A stretch of DNA of 64,000 nucleotides from Duganella sp. 1224 (GCF_013408245.1 NZ_JACBYS010000001.1:1240001-1304000); one strand, 5' to 3'; numbered from the stretch's first letter, positions 15,735 to 24,520 are shown. Made by a program: numbers and translations. Notes: generated from the letters alone by a model not told the origin.

Positions 15735-17981
15735 CTAGTTAGTAAAAGGAAATTTATTTGTGACTTCGACCATGAGGTTTTTATGACCACCGGTTACATG
15801 CCGTGCCAACGACTCGGCCGGCATTGGCTGGCTGAAGTAGAAGCCCTGCGCCTGGTCGCAGCGCAGCGCGCGCAGAAAGTCGCGCTGCTGCACGGTTTCC
15901 ACGCCTTCCGCCACCACCGTCAGGCCCATGCTGTGGGCCAGGGCGATGACGGCGCCGGCGATGGCGGCGTCGTCGCTGTCGTCAGGGATGTCGCGCACAA
16001 AGGAGCGGTCGATCTTCAGTGCGTTGATCGGAAAGCGCTTCAGGTACGACAGGCTGGAATAGCCGGTGCCGAAATCGTCGATGGCCAACTGGACGCCCAT
16101 GTCGCTCAGGCGCTGCAGCGTTTGCGCGGCGCCGTCGGGGCGTTCCATCAACACCGATTCGGTGATTTCCAGCTCCAGCCGTCCGGCCGGGCAGCCGGTG
16201 TCGGCCAGCACCCGGGCCACCATGATGTCCAGGTCGGGCTGGCGGAACTGGCGCGCCGACAAGTTGACCGCCACCCGCAGGTCGGCGGCTCCGTGCCGTT
16301 GCCATGCCACCTGCTGCGCGCAGGCGGTGCGCAGCACCCATTCGCCGATCGGCACGATCAGCCCGGTTTCCTCGGCGATGGCGATGAAGGCGTCCGGCAT
16401 CACCAGCGGCTGGCCGGCCGGGTGCCAGCGCAGCAGCGCCTCGGCGCCAACAATGGCGCCGCTGGCCAGGTCGATCTGCGGCTGGTAGTTCAATTGCAGC
16501 TCGCCCCGTTCGACCGCGTGACGCAGGCCGCTTTCCAGCGTCAGCCGGTCCAGCGTGCGGGCATTCATCTCCTGCGCATAGAACTGGTAGTTGCCGCGCC
16601 CCATGGCCTTGGCCTGGTACAGCGCGGCGTCGGCGTTCTTCAGCAGCGTCTTGCCGTCGTCGCCGTCGCGCGGGTACAGGCTGATGCCGACGCTGCAGGC
16701 CGGCGCCAGCTCGTGGCCGTGGATCAGCATCGGCTCGAACAGGGCGTTGAGGATTTTCTGCGCCAGCGCGGCGGCCACGTCCTCGGTGGGCAGTTCCGGC
16801 AGCAGCACCACGAACTCGTCGCCGCCGAAGCGGGCCACGGTGTCGGCGTCGCGCACCGCCTGCTTGAGGCGCCGCCCGACTTCGATCACCACGCGGTCGC
16901 CGGCGTCGTGCCCCAGGCTGTCGTTGATGGTCTTGAAGCGGTCCAGGTCGAGGAACAGCATGGCGACCTGGTTGCCGCTGCGGCGCGCCTGGGCGATGGC
17001 CTGCGATACGCGGTCCAACAACAGCGTGCGGTTGGCGAGGCCGGTCAGGGCGTCGTGGCGGGCCAGGTGCATCAGCTCTTCCTCGAACTGCTTGCGTTGC
17101 GAGATGTCCTCGATCACCGCCACCAGCGAGGCATGGCCGCTGTCCGGCTGCATGGCCGTGACGGTGGCCTTGACCCAGACCCGGCGGCCATCCTTGCACA
17201 GATAGCGCTTCTCGCGTGACGATGTTTCCAGCTCACCATGCGCCAGCGCGCGCAGCAGCGGGGCGTCGATCTGCCATTCCTCGGCGCTGACCAGGTCGGC
17301 CACGTGCATGCCGCGCAGCTCTTCCTCGGTGTAGCCGACGATGTCCTGCAGCTTGCGGTTGACGCGCAGCCAGCGGCCGTCGGCCGACAGCTGCGCCAGG
17401 CCCACCGCCGCCTGACCGAAGGCGCCGCGAAAGCGCGCTTCGCTGTCGCGCAGCTGCTGGCGGCTGGCCTGGATGTAGGTGTCCAGCGCCAGGCCCATGT
17501 CGAAGCTGACCACCTTCATCAGGGCGGTATAGGTGGGCAGGAACTGCGCCGGGCGGTCGCGCAGCAGCTCGGCCAGCACCGGGCCGAGGTCGCCGATGTA
17601 TTTGCGGTAGGCGCCGATGTACCATTCCGGCGCCAGGCCGATGCGCTGGTGCGCCAGGCCCACGCGCAGGCGGTGGCGCACGTAGTCGGCGCCGTAGTCG
17701 CCGGCGGTGAGCGACTGGAAATAGGCGCCTTGCAGACGGTGCAGCCGGTCCAGCACCGCCGGATCTTGCAGCATGACGCGCAGCACCGGCACCGTTTGCA
17801 GATGACGGTAAAAGCTGGCGATGAGCTCGGGCAAGCGCGCTTGCAGCAGGGGATGAATCGCGCGCAGCAACTGGATATCGTCCTGCGTCATTTCCAGGAA
17901 TCGCAGGCGTTGCCGGATGTCGGCGTCGGTGGGCATCATGTGGCTGACAATACGGTCCAGTTCGCTGGGCTCTGCAAGCAT
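15735..17981 (-). CDS. Globin-coupled oxygen sensor with PAS-GGDEF-EAL (c-di-GMP turnover)
   Basis: A 748-aa cytoplasmic signalling protein. Residues about 25-175 are a sensor globin with proximal His111 in the family motif VGLAHQRIGLAPEWYIGAY. A PAS domain follows (about 185-300, ending DISQRKQFEEEL). The diguanylate cyclase domain has intact GGDEF (386-390) and an RDAD inhibitory site (377-380). The phosphodiesterase domain has intact EAL (514-516). Both halves may be active, with haem ligation by O2 (or NO/CO) setting the balance; that is family knowledge. The ATG at 17981 has AGGAAG. The spacer to the divergent SDR is 181 bp. Confidence 0.93.
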   Translation of the reverse strand: MLAEPSELDRIVSHMMPTDADIRQRLRFLEMTQDDIQLLRAIHPLLQARLPELIASFYRHLQTVPVLRVMLQDPAVLDRLHRLQGAYFQSLTAGDYGADYVRHRLRVGLAHQRIGLAPEWYIGAYRKYIGDLGPVLAELLRDRPAQFLPTYTALMKVVSFDMGLALDTYIQASRQQLRDSEARFRGAFGQAAVGLAQLSADGRWLRVNRKLQDIVGYTEEELRGMHVADLVSAEEWQIDAPLLRALAHGELETSSREKRYLCKDGRRVWVKATVTAMQPDSGHASLVAVIEDISQRKQFEEELMHLARHDALTGLANRTLLLDRVSQAIAQARRSGNQVAMLFLDLDRFKTINDSLGHDAGDRVVIEVGRRLKQAVRDADTVARFGGDEFVVLLPELPTEDVAAALAQKILNALFEPMLIHGHELAPACSVGISLYPRDGDDGKTLLKNADAALYQAKAMGRGNYQFYAQEMNARTLDRLTLESGLRHAVERGELQLNYQPQIDLASGAIVGAEALLRWHPAGQPLVMPDAFIAIAEETGLIVPIGEWVLRTACAQQVAWQRHGAADLRVAVNLSARQFRQPDLDIMVARVLADTGCPAGRLELEITESVLMERPDGAAQTLQRLSDMGVQLAIDDFGTGYSSLSYLKRFPINALKIDRSFVRDIPDDSDDAAIAGAVIALAHSMGLTVVAEGVETVQQRDFLRALRCDQAQGFYFSQPMPAESLARHVTGGHKNLMVEVTNKFPFTN

Positions 17982-18082
17982 GCGGCTTCCTGTAGTCGGG
18001 CCGGCGCGCGGGTGCGCACCGCGCGCAACCGCCAGTCTAGCCTGCACGCGGCCGCAAAAAAATGTCCGAGATCAAGGAAATG

Positions 18083-18111
18083 TTGACGCGCTCCGTGTGC
18101 GGCCGTACAGA
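18083..18111 (+). promoter_or_regulatory. Putative sigma-70 promoter for the SDR gene
   Basis: TTGACG (18083-18088), a 17-bp spacer, then TACAGA (18106-18111), placed about 50 bp before the SDR ATG, which itself has a perfect AAGGAGG at 18151-18157. The -35 is strong and the -10 weak, suggesting regulated or activator-dependent expression. Confidence 0.45.
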
Positions 18112-18162
18112 GTGGCCCGGCGGGCGGGCAGACACTGGTCGTTTCAGCGCAAGGAGGACGTG

Positions 18163-19185
18163 ATGGCTATACGATTAAAGAAACTCGACCAGCAGGTGAT
18201 GGTGATTACCGGCGCCACCAGCGGCATCGGCCTGACCACCGCGCGCATGGCGGCGGAAAAGGGCGCCAGGCTGGTGCTGGCGGCGCGCGACAGCAACGCG
18301 CTCGATCAGCTGGTTGCCGAGTTGCGCGGGCAGGGCCGCGAGGCGCTGGCGGTGCCGACCGACGTCGGTTCGCGTGACGAGGTGACCGCGCTGGGCCGCG
18401 CCGCCGTCGAGCGCTTCGGCCGCATCGATACGTGGGTGAACAATGCCGGCGTGTCGATCTATGGCCGGCACCGGGAGGTGCCGCTGGAGGACCAGCGGCA
18501 GCTGTTCCAGACCAATTTCTGGGGCGTGGTGCACGGCTCGCTGACGGCGCTGGAGCTGATGAAGGACAAGGGCGGCGCCATCATCAACCTGGGCAGCGAG
18601 TTGTCCGAGGTGTCGGTGCCGCTGCAGGGCATGTATTCGGCCTCCAAGCATGCGGTGAAGGGGTACACGGATTCGTTGCGCATGGAGATTGAAAAGGATG
18701 GTGTGCCGATCTCGGTCACGCTGATCAAGCCGGCCGGCATCGATACGCTGTTCACCAGCCACGCGCGCAACTACATGAAGAACGAGCCGGAGCTGCCGGC
18801 GCCGCTGTATGCGCCGGAGGTGGTGGCGGACGCGATTCTGTACGCGGCCGAGCATCCGCAGCGCGATATTTTCGCCGGCGGCGCTTCCAAGATCTTTGCG
18901 ATGGAAGGCCACACCATGCCGCGCATGCTGGACAAGGTGATGAATCTGCTGATGTTCAGTCAGCAGCAAAAACCGCAGCCATCGGCGCCGGACCGCAGCG
19001 ACGCGCTGTATCAGCCGAACGGGCAGGAATTGCAGCAGCGGCAGGGCGGGCGTGGCAAGGTGTTCGAGCGCTCGCCCTACACGTGGCTGACCACGCGCGG
19101 CAAGCCGCTGACGTGGTCGCTGCTGGCCGGCGGCGCGCTGCTGGCGGCGTGGAAGATGAGCACCCCAACGGCAAAGAAGGGGTAA
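18163..19185 (+). CDS. SDR family oxidoreductase with C-terminal extension
   Basis: A 340-aa short-chain dehydrogenase: cofactor motif TGATSGIG near residue 16, NNAG near 92, catalytic Ser in LGSELSE and YSASK (Tyr/Lys) near 160. After the usual 250-residue core there is a 90-residue tail ending in a hydrophobic segment (LTWSLLAGGALLAAW), suggesting a C-terminal membrane anchor. This architecture is shared by a group of stress-associated bacterial SDRs of unknown substrate. It stands alone between the divergent globin sensor and a double palindrome that separates it from the convergent acetyltransferase gene. Confidence 0.9.
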   Translation: MAIRLKKLDQQVMVITGATSGIGLTTARMAAEKGARLVLAARDSNALDQLVAELRGQGREALAVPTDVGSRDEVTALGRAAVERFGRIDTWVNNAGVSIYGRHREVPLEDQRQLFQTNFWGVVHGSLTALELMKDKGGAIINLGSELSEVSVPLQGMYSASKHAVKGYTDSLRMEIEKDGVPISVTLIKPAGIDTLFTSHARNYMKNEPELPAPLYAPEVVADAILYAAEHPQRDIFAGGASKIFAMEGHTMPRMLDKVMNLLMFSQQQKPQPSAPDRSDALYQPNGQELQQRQGGRGKVFERSPYTWLTTRGKPLTWSLLAGGALLAAWKMSTPTAKKG

Positions 19186-19258
19186 AAGCTAGCCAGGCCG
19201 GCGGCCGCCGCACGATCCAACCCGCGCGCTTTAGCCACGACGCCAGCACCACCACTTA

Positions 19259-19287
19259 GGGGTCTGACCCCGGCGGGGTCAGACCCC
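19259..19287. repeat. Double palindromic repeat between convergent genes
   Basis: GGGGTCTGACCCC (19259-19271) and its reverse complement GGGGTCAGACCCC (19275-19287) are separated by GGC. Each 13-mer is itself a 6-1-6 palindrome. It lies in the 118-bp gap between two convergent genes and could fold into a stable hairpin acting as a bidirectional terminator. The same 13-mer recurs at 22067. Confidence 0.75.
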
Positions 19288-19303
19288 ACCAGGCCGTGCG
19301 GGT

Positions 19304-21982
19304 TTACAGCTGCTTGGTACACAACTGGAATTCCGGATCATCCTCATAAGGACGAATCTGGAATTCCAGACTGCTCATCAGCCGCAGCATGCCGCGGTTC
19401 TTGCGCAGCACCAGCCCGACCATCTCGCTCAAGCCCTTGTCGCGCGCCACATCCATAATCTCCAGCATCAGCCGCGTGCCCAAACCCTGGCCACTGAACT
19501 TGTCATCCACCAGCAGCGAGAACTCGCAACTGCTGCGATCCGGATTGGCAATATAGCGCGACACGCCGATGATCTGCTCCGTCTCGGTAAAACTGCCGTC
19601 ATCATCCGCCGTGCGCGTGGTCAGCACCGCCACCAGCGCCATCTCGCGGTCGTAATCGATCAAGGTGTAGCGCGCCAGCATCTGCGCCGACAGCTCGCGC
19701 AGCGACGATGCAAACCGGTTGTAGCGCGACTGGTCCGACAGCCCGCGCACCAGCGCCTGCAGCATCTCCGCATCGGTCGGCTGCACCGGGCGCAGCGTGT
19801 ACTGGCCGCCGCCGCGCATCGGCCACTCGCGCGCGTAGCTGGACGGATACGGCATGATCGCCAACTGGTCATACCGCTGCGCCGACGGCGGCGCCACGCC
19901 CACCACCACGCGCGCATCCACCGCCAGCACGCCGAATTGGTCGACGATCAGCGGGTTGATGTCCAGCTCACGCAACTGCGGCAACTCGCACACCATCTCC
20001 GACACCCTTAACAGAATATGCTCGATGGCCTGGTGATCGACCCCCGGCGCGCCGCGCCATTCGCCCAGCGTGGCGGAAACCCGCGCGCGGTCGATCAGGC
20101 GCTGTGCCAGGAAGGGATTCAACGGCGGCAGCTCGACCGCGCGGTCATTCAGCAACTCGACCATGGTGCCGCCGGCGCCAAAGCCGATCACCGGCCCAAA
20201 CAACGGATCGCTGGCGACGCCAATATACAACTCGCGGCCATCACGTTTGCCGGCCATGCGCTGCACGGTCACGCCGTTGATGCGCGCCTCCGGTTGCAGG
20301 CGGCGCACATTGGCCAGCATGTCGCCGTAGGCGGCGCCCAGCGCGGCGGCATCGCCCAGGTTCAGCACCACGCCCTGTACCTCGGATTTGTGGGCGATGT
20401 CGGGCGAATCGATCTTCAGCGCGACCGGGTAGCCCAGCTGCGCGGCGATCAGCTGCGCCTCGGCCGCGCTGCGCGCCGGCATGGTCGGCGTGATCGGGAT
20501 GTGGAAGGCGGCCAGCAGGGCCTTGGATTCCATCTCGGTCAGCACGCTGCGGCGCTCGGCCAGCACGCTCTCGACCAGCCGGCGCGCGCCCTCCAGGTCT
20601 GGCTTGGCCAGTTGCGACAGTGGCGGCGGCGTCTGTTGCAGCAGTTGCTGGTTCTGGTAGAAGGCGGCGATGTTGCCAAAGCCATCGACCGCCGCCTCCG
20701 GCGTGCGGAAGGTGGCCAGGCCGGCCTGGCCGATCACCTTGCGTCCGGGCGCCACGCGCTCATCGCCCATCCAGCAGGCCAGCAGCGGCTTGCCCAGCCC
20801 CTTGGCGGCGGCCGCCACGCTGTGGGCGATGGCGGTCGGATCGCCGTCCAGCTTGGGCGAGTAGATCACCAGCAGGCCGTCGACATTGGCGTCCTGTGCG
20901 CAGGCGCGGATGGCGGCTGCGTAGTGCTCAGGGCCGGCTTCTTCCGACAGATCGAGCAGGTCGGTCAGCGTGGCGTGCACCGGCAGTTGCGGTGCCAGCG
21001 CCTTGGCGGCGTCGGCGCCCGGGCGGCCCAGTTGCAGGCCGAGCTGGCCGAGCCAGTCGGCCGCCAGCACGCCGGGACCGCCGCCATTGCTGATCACCGC
21101 CAGCCGCGGGCCGACCGGGCGGTAGCGCGAAGCCAGGCACTTGGCGGCCGAGAACAGCTGCACGAAGGTGTTGACGCGCACCGCGCCGGTACGCCGCAGG
21201 GCCGCGTCAAACACCTCGTCGCTGCCGATCAGCATGCCCGAGTGGGTGGCCGCCGCGCGCGAGGCCGCCGCCGCGTTGCCGGACTTGATGATGACCACCG
21301 GCTTGGTGTTGGCGGTGCCGCGCAGCGCCGACAGGAAGCGGCGGGCGTCGGTGATGCCTTCCATGTAGATGACGATGCTCTCGGTGGCCGGATCGGTGGC
21401 GAGGAAATCCAGCGTCTGTGCCAGGTCGACCGCCGTGTTGGGGCCGAGCGACACCACGGCCGACAGGCCGACCGAGTTGATGCCGGCCCAGTCCAGGATC
21501 GCCGACGTTAGCGCGCCGGATTGCGAGATCAGGGCCAGGCTGCCGCTTTGCGCCAGCTTGCCGGCCACGCCGGCGTTGAGCCTGAGGCGCGGGCGCTGGA
21601 AACCAAGGCTGTTGGGGCCGAGCAGATGCAGGCCGTGCTTGCGGGCGATGGCGTGCAGCTCGGCCGCCAGTTCGGGCGCCACGCTGGACGAGACGATCAG
21701 CGCCGACTTGCATTGAATGCGGCCGGCCACCTCCAGCGCGAACGCCAGTTCATCGTGTGGCAGCGCGATCAGCGCCAGGTCGGCGCGCGACTGCACCAGG
21801 TCGGCCAGGGTGCCGGTCATGCTGACGTCGAGGAAGGTCAGGGTGCCGTCGTAGCCGCCGTCGCGCAGTTGGGCGCAGAGGCTGCGGCCGTAGGCGGTCT
21901 GGCGCTCCGGCTGGTCCGGCGGACCGGCGAAGACGACGATGGATTTGGGCGCAAACAGGGGGCTGAGGTAATGCAGATCCAT
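19304..21982 (-). CDS. PatZ-like protein lysine acetyltransferase (ADP-forming acyl-CoA synthetase domains plus GNAT)
   Basis: An 892-aa protein, the usual length of Pat/PatZ. The N-terminal CoA-binding domain (about 1-130) leads into succinyl-CoA-ligase-like domains (GPNSLGFQRPRLRLNAG, ISQSGALTSAILDW, THSGMLIG). An ATP-grasp domain follows (about 490-700: LIAAQLGYPVALKIDSPDIAHKSEVQGVVLNL). A C-terminal GNAT domain runs about 735-885, with the acetyl-CoA loop SGQGLGTRLM. Such proteins acetylate acetyl-CoA synthetase and other central enzymes. The ATG at 21982 is preceded by GAGAAAAG and a TATAGT hexamer (22014-22019). An in-frame extension to 22108 has no supporting start signal. Confidence 0.92.
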   Translation of the reverse strand: MDLHYLSPLFAPKSIVVFAGPPDQPERQTAYGRSLCAQLRDGGYDGTLTFLDVSMTGTLADLVQSRADLALIALPHDELAFALEVAGRIQCKSALIVSSSVAPELAAELHAIARKHGLHLLGPNSLGFQRPRLRLNAGVAGKLAQSGSLALISQSGALTSAILDWAGINSVGLSAVVSLGPNTAVDLAQTLDFLATDPATESIVIYMEGITDARRFLSALRGTANTKPVVIIKSGNAAAASRAAATHSGMLIGSDEVFDAALRRTGAVRVNTFVQLFSAAKCLASRYRPVGPRLAVISNGGGPGVLAADWLGQLGLQLGRPGADAAKALAPQLPVHATLTDLLDLSEEAGPEHYAAAIRACAQDANVDGLLVIYSPKLDGDPTAIAHSVAAAAKGLGKPLLACWMGDERVAPGRKVIGQAGLATFRTPEAAVDGFGNIAAFYQNQQLLQQTPPPLSQLAKPDLEGARRLVESVLAERRSVLTEMESKALLAAFHIPITPTMPARSAAEAQLIAAQLGYPVALKIDSPDIAHKSEVQGVVLNLGDAAALGAAYGDMLANVRRLQPEARINGVTVQRMAGKRDGRELYIGVASDPLFGPVIGFGAGGTMVELLNDRAVELPPLNPFLAQRLIDRARVSATLGEWRGAPGVDHQAIEHILLRVSEMVCELPQLRELDINPLIVDQFGVLAVDARVVVGVAPPSAQRYDQLAIMPYPSSYAREWPMRGGGQYTLRPVQPTDAEMLQALVRGLSDQSRYNRFASSLRELSAQMLARYTLIDYDREMALVAVLTTRTADDDGSFTETEQIIGVSRYIANPDRSSCEFSLLVDDKFSGQGLGTRLMLEIMDVARDKGLSEMVGLVLRKNRGMLRLMSSLEFQIRPYEDDPEFQLCTKQL

Positions 21983-22013
21983 GAACTTTTCTCGACAATG
22001 AGTGGCAGCCCAC

Positions 22014-22019
22014 ACTATA
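22014..22019 (-). promoter_or_regulatory. Putative -10 element for the PatZ-like gene
   Basis: TATAGT on the minus strand, 32 bases upstream of the ATG at 21982. No convincing -35 hexamer lies 16-18 bases further up, so an activator may be needed; Crp control of patZ is known in enterobacteria but no clear Crp site is visible. Confidence 0.35.
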
Positions 22020-22066
22020 CGGCAAATCAGGGTGCTGGAGCCGTTCACCCCGCACGGCGGGGCACA

Positions 22067-22098
22067 GGGGTCAGACCCCGTCCTTTTGGGGCGGACGG
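22067..22098. terminator. Palindrome plus stem-loop downstream of the fnr operon
   Basis: GGGGTCAGACCCC (22067-22079), the same 13-mer as at 19275, abuts a second stem CCGTCC (22078-22083)/GGACGG (22093-22098) with a loop containing TTTT. It begins 11 bases after the last fnr-like stop on the minus strand and precedes the PatZ promoter, so it probably ends the usp-fnr-fnr transcript. Confidence 0.5.
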
Positions 22099-22108
22099 CG
22101 TCACTCAA

Positions 22109-22852
22109 TCAACCATCCAAAGCCAGGGGCGCGCCGGCGGCGACTTGTTCCACATTGTGCAGGCCCGGCAGCGTGAAGGCGCGCTGCCCCATCGCCAGCC
22201 AGCCGCGCCGTCGCAGCGCGCTGAGGCAGCGGCTGACCGTGGACGACGTCAACCCCAGGTAATCCGCAATATCCTGCCGTGACATCGGCAGCGTCGCGCG
22301 CGCCATCCCATGCGCCTGCGCCAGCCGCGCCAGCAGAAACTGCGCCACCCGTTGTACCGCCGAGGTGCTGCGCAACATCGCCGCGTGCTGCTGGTGCCGG
22401 GCGATGGTCGCGCTGAGCAGCTGCCCGAACGCCTCGGCGCTGCGCGGCTGGCGGTCCAGCAGCGCGATCAGCATCGCATACGGCACGCTGGCGATCTCGC
22501 AATCGGTGAGCGCCACGGCGCCGGCGTGACGCTGGTGCTCGTCCAGCGACTCCAATCCCACCCACGCGCCGGCGCCGAGAAACTCGATGATGTGCTGGCC
22601 GCCATCCCGCCCATGCTGATACAGCTTGATATCGCCGCTGCGGATGATGTGCAGATAATGGTCCACCTCGTCCGACACGCGGAACAGGTGCTCGCCGCTG
22701 CGCAGATGCACACAACGCTGGCGCAGGCAGGCATCGCCGCCGTCGCCGGCCGGCGCGGCATCGTCCTGGCACAGGAGGTTGAGCGGGCAGTCGTGGCAGC
22801 GGCGCATGCCATCCGCCAACGCCGGCGTCGCCCGCCAAGTTCGGTGCGCCAT
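22109..22852 (-). CDS. FNR-type Crp-family regulator (second of tandem pair)
   Basis: A 247-aa Crp/Fnr regulator: cyclic-nucleotide-binding-like beta roll (about 50-145), dimerisation helix and C-terminal winged helix (MSRQDIADYLGLTSSTVSRCLSALRRRGWL). It has the complete FNR [4Fe-4S] ligand set: Cys19, Cys22, Cys28 (CX2CX5C) and Cys118; Cys42 and Cys47 are extra. In the recognition helix the Glu of the FNR ExxSR motif is replaced by Ser (S-S-T-V-S-R), so it may read a site other than TTGAT. The start ATG at 22852 is two bases after the upstream fnr stop, indicating co-translation. Confidence 0.9.
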   Translation of the reverse strand: MAHRTWRATPALADGMRRCHDCPLNLLCQDDAAPAGDGGDACLRQRCVHLRSGEHLFRVSDEVDHYLHIIRSGDIKLYQHGRDGGQHIIEFLGAGAWVGLESLDEHQRHAGAVALTDCEIASVPYAMLIALLDRQPRSAEAFGQLLSATIARHQQHAAMLRSTSAVQRVAQFLLARLAQAHGMARATLPMSRQDIADYLGLTSSTVSRCLSALRRRGWLAMGQRAFTLPGLHNVEQVAAGAPLALDG

Positions 22853-22854
22853 GA

Positions 22855-23553
22855 TCAGCCTTCCACGCCAGCGGCCGCGCGGCGCAACGCGTCCGGATCG
22901 AGCAGCGTCAGCTCGCGCCGCTGCAAGGCCACCATGCCCTGGCGGCGGAACTGGTCCAGCAGCCGGCTGACGCACTCCGCGCTGACGCCGATGTAGCTGG
23001 CGATATCGCAGCGCGACATCGGCAGGCGGAAGCGCACCGGCGAGTAGCCGTTGCTGCGGTGCGCATTCGATAAACTCAACATCAGGTCGGCCATCCGCTG
23101 GCGCGAATGGGTGTGGTGCAGCAGCAGCGTGGCGCGCTGGGCGCGGCGGATTTCGCCGGCCAGCAGCGTATGCAGGCCGGCCCGTTGCATGGGCTGGCGG
23201 CGGCCCCGGAAAGCCTGGCGGTCCCAGTCGATGACGCACACCTCGCTGTCCTCCAGCGCCACCGCCGAGGCGCTGTGGCCGGCGGCGCCCAGCGTGTTCA
23301 GGCCGAGGAACTCCGGCGCCATGGCGAAGCCAATCACCTGTTGCTCGCCGCCGGGCCGCGTCATCAGCAGCTTGAAGCTGCCCGAGCGGATGCTGTACAG
23401 GCGGTTGCCCGGCGATTCGCCCATGCGGTACAGGCTGTCGTGCCGGCGCACGCGCAGGCGATGGCCGGCGATCTGGTCGGCGTCGGCCGTGCCCTCGCAC
23501 AGCGGCAGGTGGATGCAGCGGTCGCAATTGCTGCGGTAACTATCCAAACGCAT
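22855..23553 (-). CDS. FNR-type Crp-family oxygen-sensing regulator (first of tandem pair)
   Basis: A 232-aa Crp/Fnr regulator with FNR cluster ligands Cys10, Cys13, Cys19 (CX2CX5C) and Cys106. It should therefore bind an oxygen-labile [4Fe-4S] cluster and dimerise when oxygen is low. Its recognition helix keeps the FNR signature E-x-x-S-R (AECVSRLLDQFRRQG), predicting TTGATnnnnATCAA-type sites. The ATG at 23553 has GGAG at good distance and follows the universal-stress-protein stop by 13 bases, so usp and both regulators form one operon. A near-consensus FNR box upstream of usp suggests autoregulation. Confidence 0.92.
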   Translation of the reverse strand: MRLDSYRSNCDRCIHLPLCEGTADADQIAGHRLRVRRHDSLYRMGESPGNRLYSIRSGSFKLLMTRPGGEQQVIGFAMAPEFLGLNTLGAAGHSASAVALEDSEVCVIDWDRQAFRGRRQPMQRAGLHTLLAGEIRRAQRATLLLHHTHSRQRMADLMLSLSNAHRSNGYSPVRFRLPMSRCDIASYIGVSAECVSRLLDQFRRQGMVALQRRELTLLDPDALRRAAAGVEG

Positions 23554-23566
23554 GAAACCGCTCCGA

Positions 23567-24409
23567 TCAGTGCGCCATCAGCACGGGCAGCGTCATCGAT
23601 TGCAGCACGCGGCGGGTGACGCCGCCCAGCACGATCTCGCGCCAGCGCTGGTGGCCGTAAGCGCCCATCACCAGCAGGTCGGCGCCGCAGTCGGCGGCCA
23701 GCGACAGCAGGGCGTTGCCAATGTCCAGCCCGGCCGGCGTGCGTTGCTGCGATACTTCCACGCGCACGCCGTGGCGCGCCAGGTAGAGGGCGATGTCGGC
23801 GCCCGGCTGTTCGCCGTGCGTGCCCTGGTGGTCGGGGTTGAACACCGCCAGCGTCACGCGCTGGCTGCGGCGCAGCAGCGGCAGCGCGTCGGTGACGGCG
23901 CGGGTGGCGGCGCGGCTGCCGTCCCAGGCCACCAGCGCGTGCTGATCGATGCGCGCGTGGCGGCCGGCGTATGGCACCAGCAGCACCGGACGGCCGCTGT
24001 GCAGGGCCAGATGCTCGGGCAGGCTGCGCAGCCAGTCCGGCCCGTTCAGCGCCGGATCGCTCTGGCTGACCACCAGCAGGTCGGCGTAGCGTGCCTGCAG
24101 CACCAGGCCGGTTTCGGCGTCGTCATCGCTGAGGCGGCGTTCGTAGCTGGCGCCGGTGCCGCCGGCGGCGGCGACGAAGGCGGCCAGCGCCTGCCCGGCG
24201 TGGTCCTTGACGCGTTGGACGTCTTCGGCCGCCAGCATGACCCCGCCGTAGGCGAAGGCGGCGTTACGGTAGACCTCCACCGCCAGGCCGGTGAAGGCGG
24301 CGCCGACCAGGTGGGCGTCGTGGAGGAAGGCGAGCTGGCTGGCCAGCGCGTAGCGGTGCGCGGCGTGGGGCGACAGGTCGGCGTGGACCAGGATGTTTTT
24401 GTACGACAT
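23567..24409 (-). CDS. Universal stress protein (tandem UspA domains)
   Basis: A 280-aa protein of two UspA-type domains. The N-terminal one (MSYKNILVHADLSPHAAHRYALA) is the more degenerate. The C-terminal one keeps the ATP-binding signature (LLVMGAYGHQRWREIVLGGVTRRVL). Such proteins are commonly induced by oxygen limitation under FNR-type control. The start ATG at 24409 has AAGGAG. It is first gene of the operon with two fnr-like genes, and an FNR box is centred about 62 bp upstream of the start. Confidence 0.92.
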   Translation of the reverse strand: MSYKNILVHADLSPHAAHRYALASQLAFLHDAHLVGAAFTGLAVEVYRNAAFAYGGVMLAAEDVQRVKDHAGQALAAFVAAAGGTGASYERRLSDDDAETGLVLQARYADLLVVSQSDPALNGPDWLRSLPEHLALHSGRPVLLVPYAGRHARIDQHALVAWDGSRAATRAVTDALPLLRRSQRVTLAVFNPDHQGTHGEQPGADIALYLARHGVRVEVSQQRTPAGLDIGNALLSLAADCGADLLVMGAYGHQRWREIVLGGVTRRVLQSMTLPVLMAH

Positions 24410-24464
24410 GATGAGCTCCTTGTGATGACCGTCATCAGGCTATCAAAGCTCATCGACAATTTTT

Positions 24465-24478
24465 ATGATCTGGATCAA
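24465..24478 (-). promoter_or_regulatory. FNR/ANR box upstream of usp-fnr-fnr operon
   Basis: On the minus strand TTGATCCAGATCAT matches TTGATnnnnATCAA at 9 of 10 defined positions. It is centred about 62 bp before the usp ATG. If it sits at -41.5, transcription would begin near 24430, and a GATAGC hexamer (24440-24445) falls at -10, the geometry of a class II FNR-activated promoter. Confidence 0.62.
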
Positions 24479-24520
24479 ATTTGCCCGGATAAATGATTGC
24501 GCTGGCCGGTTGACGCGGCG

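Noticed and set aside
19304..22098. Composite transposon bounded by the GGGGTC palindromes
   Set aside because: No transposase, no target duplication and the enclosed gene is a typical chromosomal acetyltransferase; treated as dispersed repeats.
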